A DNA stretch of 64,000 bases, taken from positions 2,244,001 through 2,308,000 of the forward strand of contig OU461276.1 of the NCBI GenBank assembly GCA_911810475.1, given 5' to 3'. Every line of letters begins with the position of its first letter. Position 1 is the first letter of the stretch. The notes under the pieces are model-generated. The model was not told the DNA's origin. It did no database searches and saw only the letters and a list, made by a program, of their open reading frames with translations. Shown here one piece after another: positions 48,727 through 57,770 of the stretch. The translations under genes were made by a program, and so were the position numbers. The DNA is from Candidatus Celerinatantimonas neptuna. Its GTDB lineage: Bacteria > Pseudomonadota > Gammaproteobacteria > Enterobacterales > Celerinatantimonadaceae.

Positions 48727-49917
48727 ATGATGGTGAGAAATGAATTCGATTTGATCATCAGTGGTGGCGGGATGGTTGGGGCCACATTGGCTCTTTTTAT
48801 ATGTGAATATGCTAAGAAACAACATCAGAATTTACCGAGTATTGCGATTCTGGAAGCTCATCCTCTAAATTATGGTTCTCATCCAGGTTTCGATGGGCGG
48901 GCTATTGCTCTTGCAAGCGGCAGTATTGATCTTTATCGAGACGTGAATTTTTGGAAGCGATTGGCTCCGTTTGCTCAAAATATAGAGCAAATCAATGTGT
49001 CAGACAGGGGGCATTGGGGACAGGTACAGATCAATGCTCAAGAGTATGGTATTGAACAGTTAGGGGCAGTTGTTGAACTGGCCCATGTGGGAAGAGAGAT
49101 CCACCAGATCCTATCTCAGTATCAGAATATTTCCTTATTTTGTCCTGCCCGTTTAGAACATGTTCATCCATGTCAGGATACTCATCAGGTGGTACTTGAT
49201 AATGGTCAAAAACTGAGTGGAAAACTTTTGGTTGGGGCCGATGGTGGATCTTCTAAAGTGGCTGAGTTGATGCATTTGGAACGTCATCAACTTGATTTTG
49301 GCCAAAGTGCTTTGATCGCCAATTTAGCATGTAGTAAACCTCATCAACAGCACGCTTTTGAACGTTTTAGTGAACATGGCCCGGTCGCATTATTACCGAT
49401 GACGGATGAGCGTTGGTCTCTTGTCTGGTGTGTCCCTCGTGAACAGCAGGATTTTTGGCTAAATTCGAGTGATGAGTATTTTTTGTCTGGATTACAGCAG
49501 GTTTTTGGGTATCGTGTCGGACGATTCCAGACGATAGGGAGACGAGACGGGTATCCTCTTGTTTTAACTCAGCACAGACAACTTTTTGCACATCGAACAG
49601 CTATTATCGGTAATGCGGCACATAGTTTACATCCTATTGCTGGACAGGGCTTTAATTTAGGTATCCGAGATGCGGCCGTTTTAGCAAAGCTTCTTTGTCA
49701 TTATGACGATCCGGGGAGTTATCAGTGTTTGCATGATTTCCAGGCTCAGCGTCAGCAGGATATCGAATTGACAGTAGGATTAACGAGTGCTTTAGCCATT
49801 GGTTTTTCGAGTCGTGATAAGTTAAGTGTTATTGCCCGTAATTTGGGGCTTAGCTCGATGCAATATTGTACAGGTTTAAAATCGACGTTAGTGCGTCGGA
49901 CGTTAGGTCAGATTTGA
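48727..49917 (+). CDS. ubiH: 2-octaprenyl-6-methoxyphenol hydroxylase
   Basis: UbiH is a flavoprotein monooxygenase (396 residues) for a C1 hydroxylation in ubiquinone synthesis. It shows ISGGGMVGATLALF (FAD ADP loop), FDGRAIALASGS, VGADGGSSKVAEL (DG motif) and IGNAAHSLHPIAGQGFNLG (GD-like motif with the HPIAGQG signature). It follows ygfB by 8 bp and precedes the paralogue ubiI by 7 bp, so all three form an operon. Assignment between UbiH and UbiI rests on gene order and the second-gene match to VisC. Confidence 0.95.
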   Translation: MMVRNEFDLIISGGGMVGATLALFICEYAKKQHQNLPSIAILEAHPLNYGSHPGFDGRAIALASGSIDLYRDVNFWKRLAPFAQNIEQINVSDRGHWGQVQINAQEYGIEQLGAVVELAHVGREIHQILSQYQNISLFCPARLEHVHPCQDTHQVVLDNGQKLSGKLLVGADGGSSKVAELMHLERHQLDFGQSALIANLACSKPHQQHAFERFSEHGPVALLPMTDERWSLVWCVPREQQDFWLNSSDEYFLSGLQQVFGYRVGRFQTIGRRDGYPLVLTQHRQLFAHRTAIIGNAAHSLHPIAGQGFNLGIRDAAVLAKLLCHYDDPGSYQCLHDFQAQRQQDIELTVGLTSALAIGFSSRDKLSVIARNLGLSSMQYCTGLKSTLVRRTLGQI

Positions 49918-49924
49918 GGAGCCC

Positions 49925-51106
49925 ATGCAGACATTTGATATTGTAGTTTTAGGCGGCGGAATGGTTGGACTGGCATTGGCTCGAGCATTAAAAGACAGCC
50001 AGTTAAACATAGCAGTTGTGGAGCCGTATTTACCTCAGTCATTATCTGAGAATCGAGATTATGCATTGCGGGTTAGTGCAATAAGTCCTGGGAGCCAACA
50101 GTTTTTACAACAGTTAGATGTCTGGACATCTATTGAAGAACAGCGATTGCAGCCATATCAAAAGATGCATGTTTGGGAAAAGGACAGTTTTGCAAAAATT
50201 GATTTCGACTGTCATCAGATAATGCGACCTGAGTTGGGGTATATCATCGAAAACGATGTCATTCGGGATGGTCTATGGAAAGAAATTCAGACTCAGGCGA
50301 ATGTTACTGTCATTGATGAAAAGTGTGTTCAGTTAGAGCGGGGGCAGCATGAAGCCTGGTTGCGTTTTGAGCGTTTTGGCATGATTAGTGCCCGATTGAT
50401 TGTTGGTGCTGATGGCGCTAATTCCTGGCTGAGGGAGCAATGTCATGTTCCTCTGACTTTTTGGGATTATCAACACCACGCTTTGGTAGCGAGTGTTCGT
50501 TGTGAGAAACCGCATGAAAATTGTGCCCGGCAAATCTTTACGCCTGAAGGTCCACTCGCTTTTTTACCGTTACCTGAACCTAATCTTTGCTCGATTGTCT
50601 GGTCGGTGCCGAAATCTAAAGCGGAGCTATTACAGGCTATGCCTCGCGAGCAGTTTAACCATCAGCTCACGATTACATTTACCAGTCAATTAGGCCTTTG
50701 TCATTTAGAAAGTGAAGTACACTCATTTGCTTTGCGGATGCGTTACGCGCGTAATTTCGCAGGCGAACGTTTTGCTCTGATTGGTGATGCTGCTCACACG
50801 ATTCATCCTTTGGCTGGGCAGGGGGTGAATTTGGGGTTAGCTGATGCCAGGAGTTTGGCTCAAACCTTATTGGAGCTTGTTGACAATGGAGGGGATTTGG
50901 GTGAATACCGTCAATTACGTGAGTGGGAGCGTCAACGGAAAAGTGATGCTGCATTGATGATAGGTTCGATGGAATTTTTCAAACAGTTATTTGGCGGTGC
51001 AAATCCGGCTAAGAAATTATTGCGTGGTCTTGGCATGAGTCTGACGGATCAATTGCCATTTCTGAAACAGCGCTGGATGAAACAAGCAATGGGGCTTAAT
51101 CTATAA
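49925..51106 (+). CDS. ubiI: 2-octaprenylphenol C5 hydroxylase
   Basis: UbiI (VisC; 393 residues) hydroxylates the ubiquinone precursor at C5. It has VVLGGGMVGLALARAL, ALRVSAISPGS, VGADGANSWLREQ and IGDAAHTIHPLAGQGVNLG, the same fold as UbiH. It is the third gene of the ygfB-ubiH-ubiI set. The 55-bp gap to the convergent cca gene shows no hairpin terminator. Confidence 0.95.
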   Translation: MQTFDIVVLGGGMVGLALARALKDSQLNIAVVEPYLPQSLSENRDYALRVSAISPGSQQFLQQLDVWTSIEEQRLQPYQKMHVWEKDSFAKIDFDCHQIMRPELGYIIENDVIRDGLWKEIQTQANVTVIDEKCVQLERGQHEAWLRFERFGMISARLIVGADGANSWLREQCHVPLTFWDYQHHALVASVRCEKPHENCARQIFTPEGPLAFLPLPEPNLCSIVWSVPKSKAELLQAMPREQFNHQLTITFTSQLGLCHLESEVHSFALRMRYARNFAGERFALIGDAAHTIHPLAGQGVNLGLADARSLAQTLLELVDNGGDLGEYRQLREWERQRKSDAALMIGSMEFFKQLFGGANPAKKLLRGLGMSLTDQLPFLKQRWMKQAMGLNL

Positions 51107-51161
51107 GCCCTCTGTTTGTAAAAACTGTCTATCTGATTTGATATTTCAAGGCCGTCACTAT

Positions 51162-52388
51162 TCACATCTCTCGGGCTTGCAGTTCATTGAGCCTGTTGAG
51201 CCGTTTAAGATACAATTGTTCTCGAATCTCTTTTCCTTTAAAACCTTCTCTGACAATTGACTGAACAGGGATTTTGCCAAGCTCCTCAAGATAGCTTTGA
51301 AACTGTTTAGCCTGAGGATAGCTGTCCTTCTCATGATTCAGTCGTCCTTTAATATCAGCTTCACAGACTTTCAAGATCGCATTGAAACGTTCGGGTTTGC
51401 GCCATGCATCACATTGATCCAATATATCGAGAATTTGTTCGTTGGAAAGCCTGTTTACCCGATGAATTTGGATATGCCACTGGCTACTGAGCGATGCTAA
51501 ATCCCGCAGGTTATTCGGTATTTTAAGGCGTTCACTGAGTGCCTTTATGATGGATACTCCGCGTTGTCCATGTCCGTGATGGCTGGGCCAACAAGCTTGA
51601 GGTGTTCCTGCTTTACCTAAATCGTGGCTCAGAGCAGCAAAGCGAACAGCGATATCCTGAGTGAGTTGCGACGCCCGTTGTAGGGTTAATAGCGTATGAA
51701 TACCCGTGTCAATTTCGGGGTGCCAGTGTGCCGGTGCAGGGATGCCAAATAACTGGTCAAGTTCTGGAATAATAACTTTTAAAGCACCTATTCGCCGAAG
51801 CGTTTCAAAAAAGATATGAGGAGAGTCCGTTTTTAGTGCTTTTTCCATTTCTGTATAGACTCTTTCTGGTGTGAGAGTCTGAAGTTCATTGCTACTGGCC
51901 ATCTGGCTCATAAGTACTATCGTTTCGTCGGCTATTTTAAACCCAAGATGCGCTAATTTAGCTGCGAATCGAGCAACACGAAGTACGCGTAATGGGTCTT
52001 CATTAAATGCTGGCGAGACATGTCTTAGTTGTTTGGCTTTAATGTCATCTTGCCCACCGTATGGGTCGATGAGCTGGCCATTTTGGTCCTGAGCAATCGC
52101 ATTGATGGTTATATCACGTCGTTTTAAGTCTGTTTCTAATGAGACTTCGGGTCCAAAATCACATTGAAATCCGGTATATCCCTGACCCGTTTTCCGTTCT
52201 GTTCGGGCAAGAGCACATTCTTCTTTGGTCTTCGGGTGTAAAAAAACGGGGAATGATTTACCCACCTGAGTAAAACCTTGGGCTTTCATCTGCTGAGCTG
52301 TTGCTCCAACGACAACATAGTCTCGATCATGGACTGGTAAATCGAGTAATGAGTCACGTACAGCGCCGCCAACCAGATAAATTTGCAC
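51162..52388 (-). CDS. cca: CCA-adding tRNA nucleotidyltransferase with HD domain
   Basis: This class II nucleotidyltransferase of about 408 residues adds or repairs tRNA 3' CCA. The head IYLVGGAVRDSLL, the catalytic DRDYVVVG (Asp pair), RRDITINAIA and ERVYTEMEKAL (nucleotide template region) are standard. The C-terminal HD domain (FAALSHDLGKA, HHGHGQRG) has phosphatase/phosphodiesterase activity in E. coli. GGGAG precedes GTG at 52388 by 8 nt and the family starts just there, so I prefer it to the in-frame ATG at 52409. Confidence 0.96.
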   Translation of the reverse strand: MQIYLVGGAVRDSLLDLPVHDRDYVVVGATAQQMKAQGFTQVGKSFPVFLHPKTKEECALARTERKTGQGYTGFQCDFGPEVSLETDLKRRDITINAIAQDQNGQLIDPYGGQDDIKAKQLRHVSPAFNEDPLRVLRVARFAAKLAHLGFKIADETIVLMSQMASSNELQTLTPERVYTEMEKALKTDSPHIFFETLRRIGALKVIIPELDQLFGIPAPAHWHPEIDTGIHTLLTLQRASQLTQDIAVRFAALSHDLGKAGTPQACWPSHHGHGQRGVSIIKALSERLKIPNNLRDLASLSSQWHIQIHRVNRLSNEQILDILDQCDAWRKPERFNAILKVCEADIKGRLNHEKDSYPQAKQFQSYLEELGKIPVQSIVREGFKGKEIREQLYLKRLNRLNELQAREM

Positions 52389-52466
52389 AAAAATTCTCCC
52401 ACTTATCATTTAGATCGGTATTATACAGCTCTTAGCGTTTGAATTGCCAAGGGGCCAATTAAGGTC

Positions 52467-54020
52467 ATGTATCACGACTATTTCGAGATGAAGGGAAACC
52501 CATTCTCGATTGCACCCAATCCTGATTTTTTGTTTATCAGTGAACGACATAAGGAAGCACTGTCTCATTTGCAGTATGGGCTGAATAATACCGGGGGGTT
52601 TATCCTATTAACCGGAGAAGTCGGGACGGGTAAAACGACCCTGGCCAGAACATTACTTCGTTCACTGGATGAACAGACAAAGGTCGCCAGTTTACTCAAT
52701 CCGCAATTATCAGGAACTGAATTATTGGCCGCTGTTTGTGACGGTTTCGGGGCTCAATATTCGCCAGGCGCAGGGATGAAAGAGCTAACGGATAGTTTAC
52801 AGCATTTTTTAAGTTACAATCATCAGCAGGGGCGAAGTGCAATGCTGTTGATCGATGAAGCTCAGCAGTTAAGCATCGATGCTCTGGAATTATTGCGGTT
52901 ACTGACTAATTTTGAGACGGATACGCAAAAGTTACTTCGTATTGTTTTAGTTGGCCAGCCTGAGTTAAATGTGATGTTACGTCAACGTAATTTACGCCAG
53001 TTGGCACAGCGCATTACAGCTCGCTACCAACTGTTACCGTTTACGCTTGATGAAACGACACGTTATATTCATTATCGTTTACAGGTTGTTGAGTGTGCTT
53101 CATCGCCTTTTTCACCATCGATGATTCGTCAGATTTACCGCTTGAGTGGTGGAATTGCACGTTTGATCAATTTGATATGTGATAGAGCGTTACTCGGTGC
53201 TTATCTATCAGGTCGCAAAACGGTGTCTTCTTCATTACTAAAACAATGTGCGACAGAGTTAGAGCTCGGTGCTCCAGTGCGTCGAACATGGGAGTGGCTA
53301 ACCTGGGGGCCTGTGATTATCCTGGTTGTTGGTGCGTTTATTTTTGGGTGGACTCAGGCAGGACCTTCAAAGAGCCAGATAAAAGCAAAACAACAAGTTA
53401 AAAAGAGTGCATTACAGAATGAGCAACAATGGCAACAAGTTGTTTCCCTGTCAGGTAATCCGCTTATAGCCCGTCAATTATTATTTAAACTTTGGGGATA
53501 TCAAATTCCGCTATCTCAGGCTCACTGTAATCTGGCCTCAGCCGTTGGATTACGCTGCGAACGCGGACAAACGACATTAGAACAACTCAGAGCGATGAAT
53601 TATCCGGTTGTTGTTCGTTTAAGTTTACCGGGAAAAGCGCTTTACGTCGTGTTGCGTCATATCGGAACTGAGTTCACTTTGTGGCTCGGCAACTATCAGG
53701 TGGACGTGCCGTCAGAGTGGTTTAAGAGACACTGGCAAGGTCATTATCTTTTGTTATGGCGTCCACTTAAAGGGGGCTCGGGCGTTTTAAAGCAGGGAAG
53801 TCAGGGGGCTGGCGTTGCTGAATTAGTGAAAGCCCTGAGCATTCTCAATGGTGTTGAACTTAAACCCCAAACAGAATTTACTGCTTTAATTAAACGACAA
53901 GTTATGATTTTCCAAAAGCAGCATCATTTGTATCCTGATGGCGTAGCCGGCATAAAGACCATGCTGGCTATAACGCGTTTACTTCATGTGAATCAGCCTT
54001 CTTTACAGGAGGGACTATGA
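52467..54020 (+). CDS. gspA: General secretion pathway protein A (ExeA-like AAA ATPase)
   Basis: This 517-residue protein has an N-terminal AAA domain with Walker A GEVGTGKT (50-57) and Walker B MLLIDEAQ (126-133). A single transmembrane helix (about 280-300) and a C-terminal peptidoglycan-binding domain (about 440-510, KQGSQGAGVAELVKALSIL and HLYPDGVAGIKT) follow. With GspB it inserts the type II secretin GspD through peptidoglycan in Aeromonas and Vibrio. It overlaps gspB by 4 bp. No other gsp genes are present here, so the main secretion cluster must be elsewhere if it exists. Confidence 0.92.
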   Translation: MYHDYFEMKGNPFSIAPNPDFLFISERHKEALSHLQYGLNNTGGFILLTGEVGTGKTTLARTLLRSLDEQTKVASLLNPQLSGTELLAAVCDGFGAQYSPGAGMKELTDSLQHFLSYNHQQGRSAMLLIDEAQQLSIDALELLRLLTNFETDTQKLLRIVLVGQPELNVMLRQRNLRQLAQRITARYQLLPFTLDETTRYIHYRLQVVECASSPFSPSMIRQIYRLSGGIARLINLICDRALLGAYLSGRKTVSSSLLKQCATELELGAPVRRTWEWLTWGPVIILVVGAFIFGWTQAGPSKSQIKAKQQVKKSALQNEQQWQQVVSLSGNPLIARQLLFKLWGYQIPLSQAHCNLASAVGLRCERGQTTLEQLRAMNYPVVVRLSLPGKALYVVLRHIGTEFTLWLGNYQVDVPSEWFKRHWQGHYLLLWRPLKGGSGVLKQGSQGAGVAELVKALSILNGVELKPQTEFTALIKRQVMIFQKQHHLYPDGVAGIKTMLAITRLLHVNQPSLQEGL

Positions 54021-54691
54021 ATTCATTCTTTTTGAAACAACCATCTGTATTTCGTTCCCCTGTGTTTTTTATAGGGGGGCTGGCAATTGTTATTGCAGGA
54101 GGGCTTGGTTTTTGGAGTCGGCATCAGATGAGTCATCTGGCTGATATAAAACTCGCTCAAACAAATTCATCGATCCCGTTATTAGAACCATTACCTCAGC
54201 TGGAGGTTAAAAAAGTTGATTTAATTGCATTACGTGAAATTCAGTTGGCTCAGGCTGTACCGTACAAAAAACACCAGAGGCAACAAGAAAAAACGCCAGG
54301 ATTTAAAAATAAAAGTTCTGAATTGGCCGAGCATGTGCTGAAAAATAAAGTAGAGCTCGCGGTAAAAACGCTTCCTTTATCAAAATCTATTTCGAAAGTT
54401 CATACGAATAGTGTAATTCCTACAAAAGGAACAACCTTATCTCAACATCAATTGCCTCCTTTACTGAGTGCCTTGCCTGTCAAAGAGACCGCTAATTTAC
54501 CGGCATTTACCTATAGCGCCCATGTCTATTCTACTGATCCAAAAAACAGTTATATTCAACTTAATAATCAGATTCTTTACCAGGGGGGAAGTTATATGGG
54601 ATTGACTGTCGTGCATATTGGTTATTCAGACACAGTGTTTCGATTCCACGGCCAATTGGTCCGGCAACCGGCCCTGAAAGATTGGCAATAA
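54017..54691 (+). CDS. gspB: General secretion pathway protein B (ExeB-like)
   Basis: This 224-residue bitopic protein has one N-terminal transmembrane helix (about 16-36), a proline/lysine-rich linker and a C-terminal GspB domain (about 160-224). The domain shows FTYSAHVYSTDPKNSYIQLN and ends FHGQLVRQPALKDW. It partners GspA in placing the type II secretion secretin. The start ATG lies inside the gspA stop (ATGA), so the two are coupled. The terminator downstream is shared with the convergent ygiM. Confidence 0.9.
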   Translation: MNSFFLKQPSVFRSPVFFIGGLAIVIAGGLGFWSRHQMSHLADIKLAQTNSSIPLLEPLPQLEVKKVDLIALREIQLAQAVPYKKHQRQQEKTPGFKNKSSELAEHVLKNKVELAVKTLPLSKSISKVHTNSVIPTKGTTLSQHQLPPLLSALPVKETANLPAFTYSAHVYSTDPKNSYIQLNNQILYQGGSYMGLTVVHIGYSDTVFRFHGQLVRQPALKDWQ

Positions 54692-54787
54692 GAATCGACT
54701 TCCTGGGCGTTGTTTACTTCGAGTCTTATTTAGAAAACGGGTACAAGAACATCTGAGAGTAAGACGTGGAGCCTTTTTTTGATGAAT

Positions 54788-54814
54788 AACAAAGCCGGAA
54801 GATCCGGCTTTGTT
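54788..54814. terminator. Bidirectional terminator between gspB and ygiM
   Basis: AACAAAGCCGGA (54788-54799) and TCCGGCTTTGTT (54803-54814) form a 12-bp stem with a 3-nt loop; both flanks are T-rich in the reading direction. Confidence 0.9.
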
Positions 54815-54820
54815 TGAGTT

Positions 54821-55444
54821 TTACATCCAGCGTTCAGTATTGCGTTTTCGTCTTCTTGGAAGATAAGGAATCAGCAGACCAATAATAAGTCCGGCTCCTG
54901 CGACTATTCCTCCGCGGATAAGCCACTGCATCTGGATATTCTGTTCAAAAGAATTCACTTTGGCTGATAATTTTTTATTATCAGCCATAATATTTGTTAG
55001 CTTTTTAGTTAATGCCTGCGTACGAGATTTTTCTTCTCTCAATTGTTGTTGTAATTGCTTCAACTGTTTGTCACTGTTTTGTGTCTGTTGAAGACTATTT
55101 TGCTCAATCGTGCTGAGTTTTTGTTGAGTTGTTTTCAGTTTTTGCTGGGTTGCCGTTAGGCGATTTTGTAAGCTCGGCGTGTTGGTCAGTTTATCCGCTT
55201 CAATCCAACCTTCTTTTCCTGAACTTAATTGAATTTGTGCGTATTCACTGTCACTGTCGTAATCAATTTCGTTAACTTTATCGCCAGCATTAGCTGTTCC
55301 GACAATTCGGTAATTATTACCGGGGCCTGAGTGCAAATAAATAAAAAGATCATTGGTAATATAGCGCGGTGCAGCACAGGCACCGAAACTGATCCCTGTG
55401 ACGAGTACTGAAAGCAGGAGTTTGTATTTCACAAGCTGTCTCAT
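54821..55444 (-). CDS. ygiM: SH3-domain membrane protein YgiM (TIGR04211 family)
   Basis: This 207-residue protein has a signal sequence (cleavage about 25, ACAA) and a bacterial SH3 domain (about 27-90, FIYLHSGPGNNYRIVG and GKEGWIEADKL). A long Gln/Lys-rich coiled coil (about 92-170), one C-terminal transmembrane helix (about 174-196) and a basic tail (RRRKRN) follow. In E. coli ygiM is next to cca, so the position is conserved except for the inserted gspAB. The biochemical role is unknown. Confidence 0.92.
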   Translation of the reverse strand: MRQLVKYKLLLSVLVTGISFGACAAPRYITNDLFIYLHSGPGNNYRIVGTANAGDKVNEIDYDSDSEYAQIQLSSGKEGWIEADKLTNTPSLQNRLTATQQKLKTTQQKLSTIEQNSLQQTQNSDKQLKQLQQQLREEKSRTQALTKKLTNIMADNKKLSAKVNSFEQNIQMQWLIRGGIVAGAGLIIGLLIPYLPRRRKRNTERWM

Positions 55445-55522
55445 TTTCCATATCAGTTCGAATAAAAGAAGTGGGATTCAGTTTAAGTCTTTCCCTCTTC
55501 TGACTCAACTGTCCTCAAATAG

Positions 55523-56788
55523 TTATTGAAAACAAGCTAGTAAAATATAGTAAAAAATAATGGCAAAAACAGCCCCCGCAGGCAGGGTTATGATCCATGA
55601 AACAATAATTTTGCGGATAATCCCAAGATTAAGAGCTCCAATCCCTCGTGCCATTCCTACGCCAAGAATCGCTCCGATGAGTGTTTGTGTCGTTGAAATA
55701 GGAAGTCCGGTACCTGATGCGATAACCACGGTAGATGCAGCTGAAAGTTCGGCGGCAAATCCCCTGCTGGGGGTCAGATGCGTAATTCCTTTGCCGACCG
55801 TTGCGATGACGTTGTGTCCAAGAACAGCAAGACCGGCAATAATTCCTAATCCTCCTAGAGGTAAAATCCACCAGGCGAGCTGTGTTGAAGAAGCAATAAG
55901 ACCGTGATGAGAGACAACACTGACAACAGCTGCCAGAGGACCGATGGCATTGGCTACATCATTAGAACCATGAGCGAAGGCCATACAGCAAGCTGTCATC
56001 ACCATTAATACAGCAAAGATCTTTTCAACATTCGTGTAATGCATTTGCTGATCTGCATTGGGTTCGATATCAAGCCGGTTGATAATCAATCGGCCGACAA
56101 TGGAGATTGATAAGCCAATTCCTATCGCTAACAAATATCCTGTTGATGGTGCGAAATTTAACCCAATGTGACTGAGACCTTTTTTTATAGTGACCAGCGA
56201 GAGGACGAATCCGGCCAGAAACATATATCCAGGAACATATCGTTTTGCGGCCTGGATGGGGTTTTGATTGTTGAATATGAGTAGTTGGGCACTGGTAAAC
56301 AAAAAATAAGCGATGACACCTGCAATGAGTGGTGTAATGATCCAACTTCCGATGATACTGGTTACTTTCATCCAGGTCACAGCGTGAGGGCCAAGAGAAA
56401 CACAGGCAAATCCTATGATGGCGCCGACAATTGAATGGGTTGTTGAGACAGGCCATCCCTGATAGGAAGCGATTAATAACCAGGCTCCTGCTGCGAGCAA
56501 AGAAGCAATCATTCCATAAACGAGTAATTGTGGTTGATGAGCGAACAGACCCGGGTCGATAATTCCTTTACGGACAGTATTGGTGACAGCACCGCCGGCA
56601 AGATAAGCACCTGAAAATTCGAAGATCATTGCAATAAGGACTGCTTTTTTAATGGTTAGGACTCCTGAACCGACAGATGTTCCCATTGCATTCGCAACAT
56701 CATTTGCGCCAATACCCCAAGCCATAATAAAACCAAAAACAGCGGCAATGATTACAAAGGTCGTGCCGTAATGGGTGATGATTTCCAT
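55523..56788 (-). CDS. pit: Low-affinity inorganic phosphate transporter (Pit family)
   Basis: This 421-residue member of the PiT family carries metal-phosphate with protons across the inner membrane. The two repeated signatures are visible: GANDVANAMGTSVGSG near the N-terminus (about 27-42) and GSNDVANAIGPLAAVVS near 275-291. About ten transmembrane helices are implied. It follows the DUF47 gene by 133 bp, the typical DUF47-pit pair. The choice between PitA and PitB is not possible here. Confidence 0.95.
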   Translation of the reverse strand: MEIITHYGTTFVIIAAVFGFIMAWGIGANDVANAMGTSVGSGVLTIKKAVLIAMIFEFSGAYLAGGAVTNTVRKGIIDPGLFAHQPQLLVYGMIASLLAAGAWLLIASYQGWPVSTTHSIVGAIIGFACVSLGPHAVTWMKVTSIIGSWIITPLIAGVIAYFLFTSAQLLIFNNQNPIQAAKRYVPGYMFLAGFVLSLVTIKKGLSHIGLNFAPSTGYLLAIGIGLSISIVGRLIINRLDIEPNADQQMHYTNVEKIFAVLMVMTACCMAFAHGSNDVANAIGPLAAVVSVVSHHGLIASSTQLAWWILPLGGLGIIAGLAVLGHNVIATVGKGITHLTPSRGFAAELSAASTVVIASGTGLPISTTQTLIGAILGVGMARGIGALNLGIIRKIIVSWIITLPAGAVFAIIFYYILLACFQ

Positions 56789-56921
56789 ATAAAAACCTTG
56801 TACTGCTTAATTAAAGTTGCACTCATTTCCTCTCTAATATATGAGAGTCGTGTTATATCAATGACATAAACTTGCTTAAATGATTACGTTTGTAGAAAAT
56901 ATATTGAGACGATGAAACCGG

Positions 56922-57602
56922 TTAAGCTCTAAAAACCATTAATTCTAAGCGTGCTCCAACTCGTAATGCCTGATCGGCTAATTCGCCAACTTTTTCAAGC
57001 ATGTTGTACAAAAACATGACATCTATTGGGTTTAGCTGAGGCTCTAATTGTTTGAGTTTACTGCGAAGTTCTATTTGCATGAGATCTGTATCATCTTCAA
57101 TTTGATCTAGCTCATTAATCATGTTGGTTACCAAATCGACTTCCCGACCACGGAATCCGGCTTCTAATAAATCTTCGAGTTCATTGATTGCTTCTTTAGC
57201 TTTTTCAGTGGCATCAAGGCTTCGTTTTAGATATTGCATAAATAGTGAATGTAATTCTTTAGGAATATAGAGCTGCCTGCCAATGACTCGTCCACTGATG
57301 TCTTTTGCCCGATTAGCGATTCGATCCTGATGGGTGAGAAGCTCTAACAAATCAGAGCGTTGAACCGGCATGAATATACCGCGGGGAAGGTTGAGACGAA
57401 TATTGCGTTTGAGTTTATCTGCTTCTTTTTCGCAGGTTGTAATATTTTCTCTGTAGTGGGTAGCTTTATCCCAGTCATCTGCAAAAACGGCTTCGAAAAA
57501 TGGAACCAAATTCTCACAACAATGATGAACTTTACTGATATGCTCTTCTAGTGGCTTGATTGGAGATTTTGCAAATAAGCTGAGTAGTGTATTGGTGGGC
57601 AT
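56922..57602 (-). CDS. DUF47/PhoU-like regulator of phosphate uptake (TIGR00153)
   Basis: This 226-residue all-helical protein (YkaA-like) has the DUF47 patterns SPIKPLEEHISKVHHCCENL, ADKLKRNIRLNLPRG and the Asp/Glu-rich INELDQIEDDTDLMQIELR. These PhoU-like proteins adjust Pit activity. It precedes the Pit gene in the same orientation and is divergent from the CYTH gene across 168 bp. Confidence 0.93.
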   Translation of the reverse strand: MPTNTLLSLFAKSPIKPLEEHISKVHHCCENLVPFFEAVFADDWDKATHYRENITTCEKEADKLKRNIRLNLPRGIFMPVQRSDLLELLTHQDRIANRAKDISGRVIGRQLYIPKELHSLFMQYLKRSLDATEKAKEAINELEDLLEAGFRGREVDLVTNMINELDQIEDDTDLMQIELRSKLKQLEPQLNPIDVMFLYNMLEKVGELADQALRVGARLELMVFRA

Positions 57603-57770
57603 GGCTATAGTCCTGTCGCCTTTGACAACGATATTTGTCCTTCGCTCGCGATGTTAACGGAAACTGACATGCTTGCAAGTAGATTCTTCATCTCTGCATT
57701 TTACACCGATTGTGATATGCTGCATGAATATCAATTAATAAAGGTAAGGTAATCCGACAACAGTTGAACT

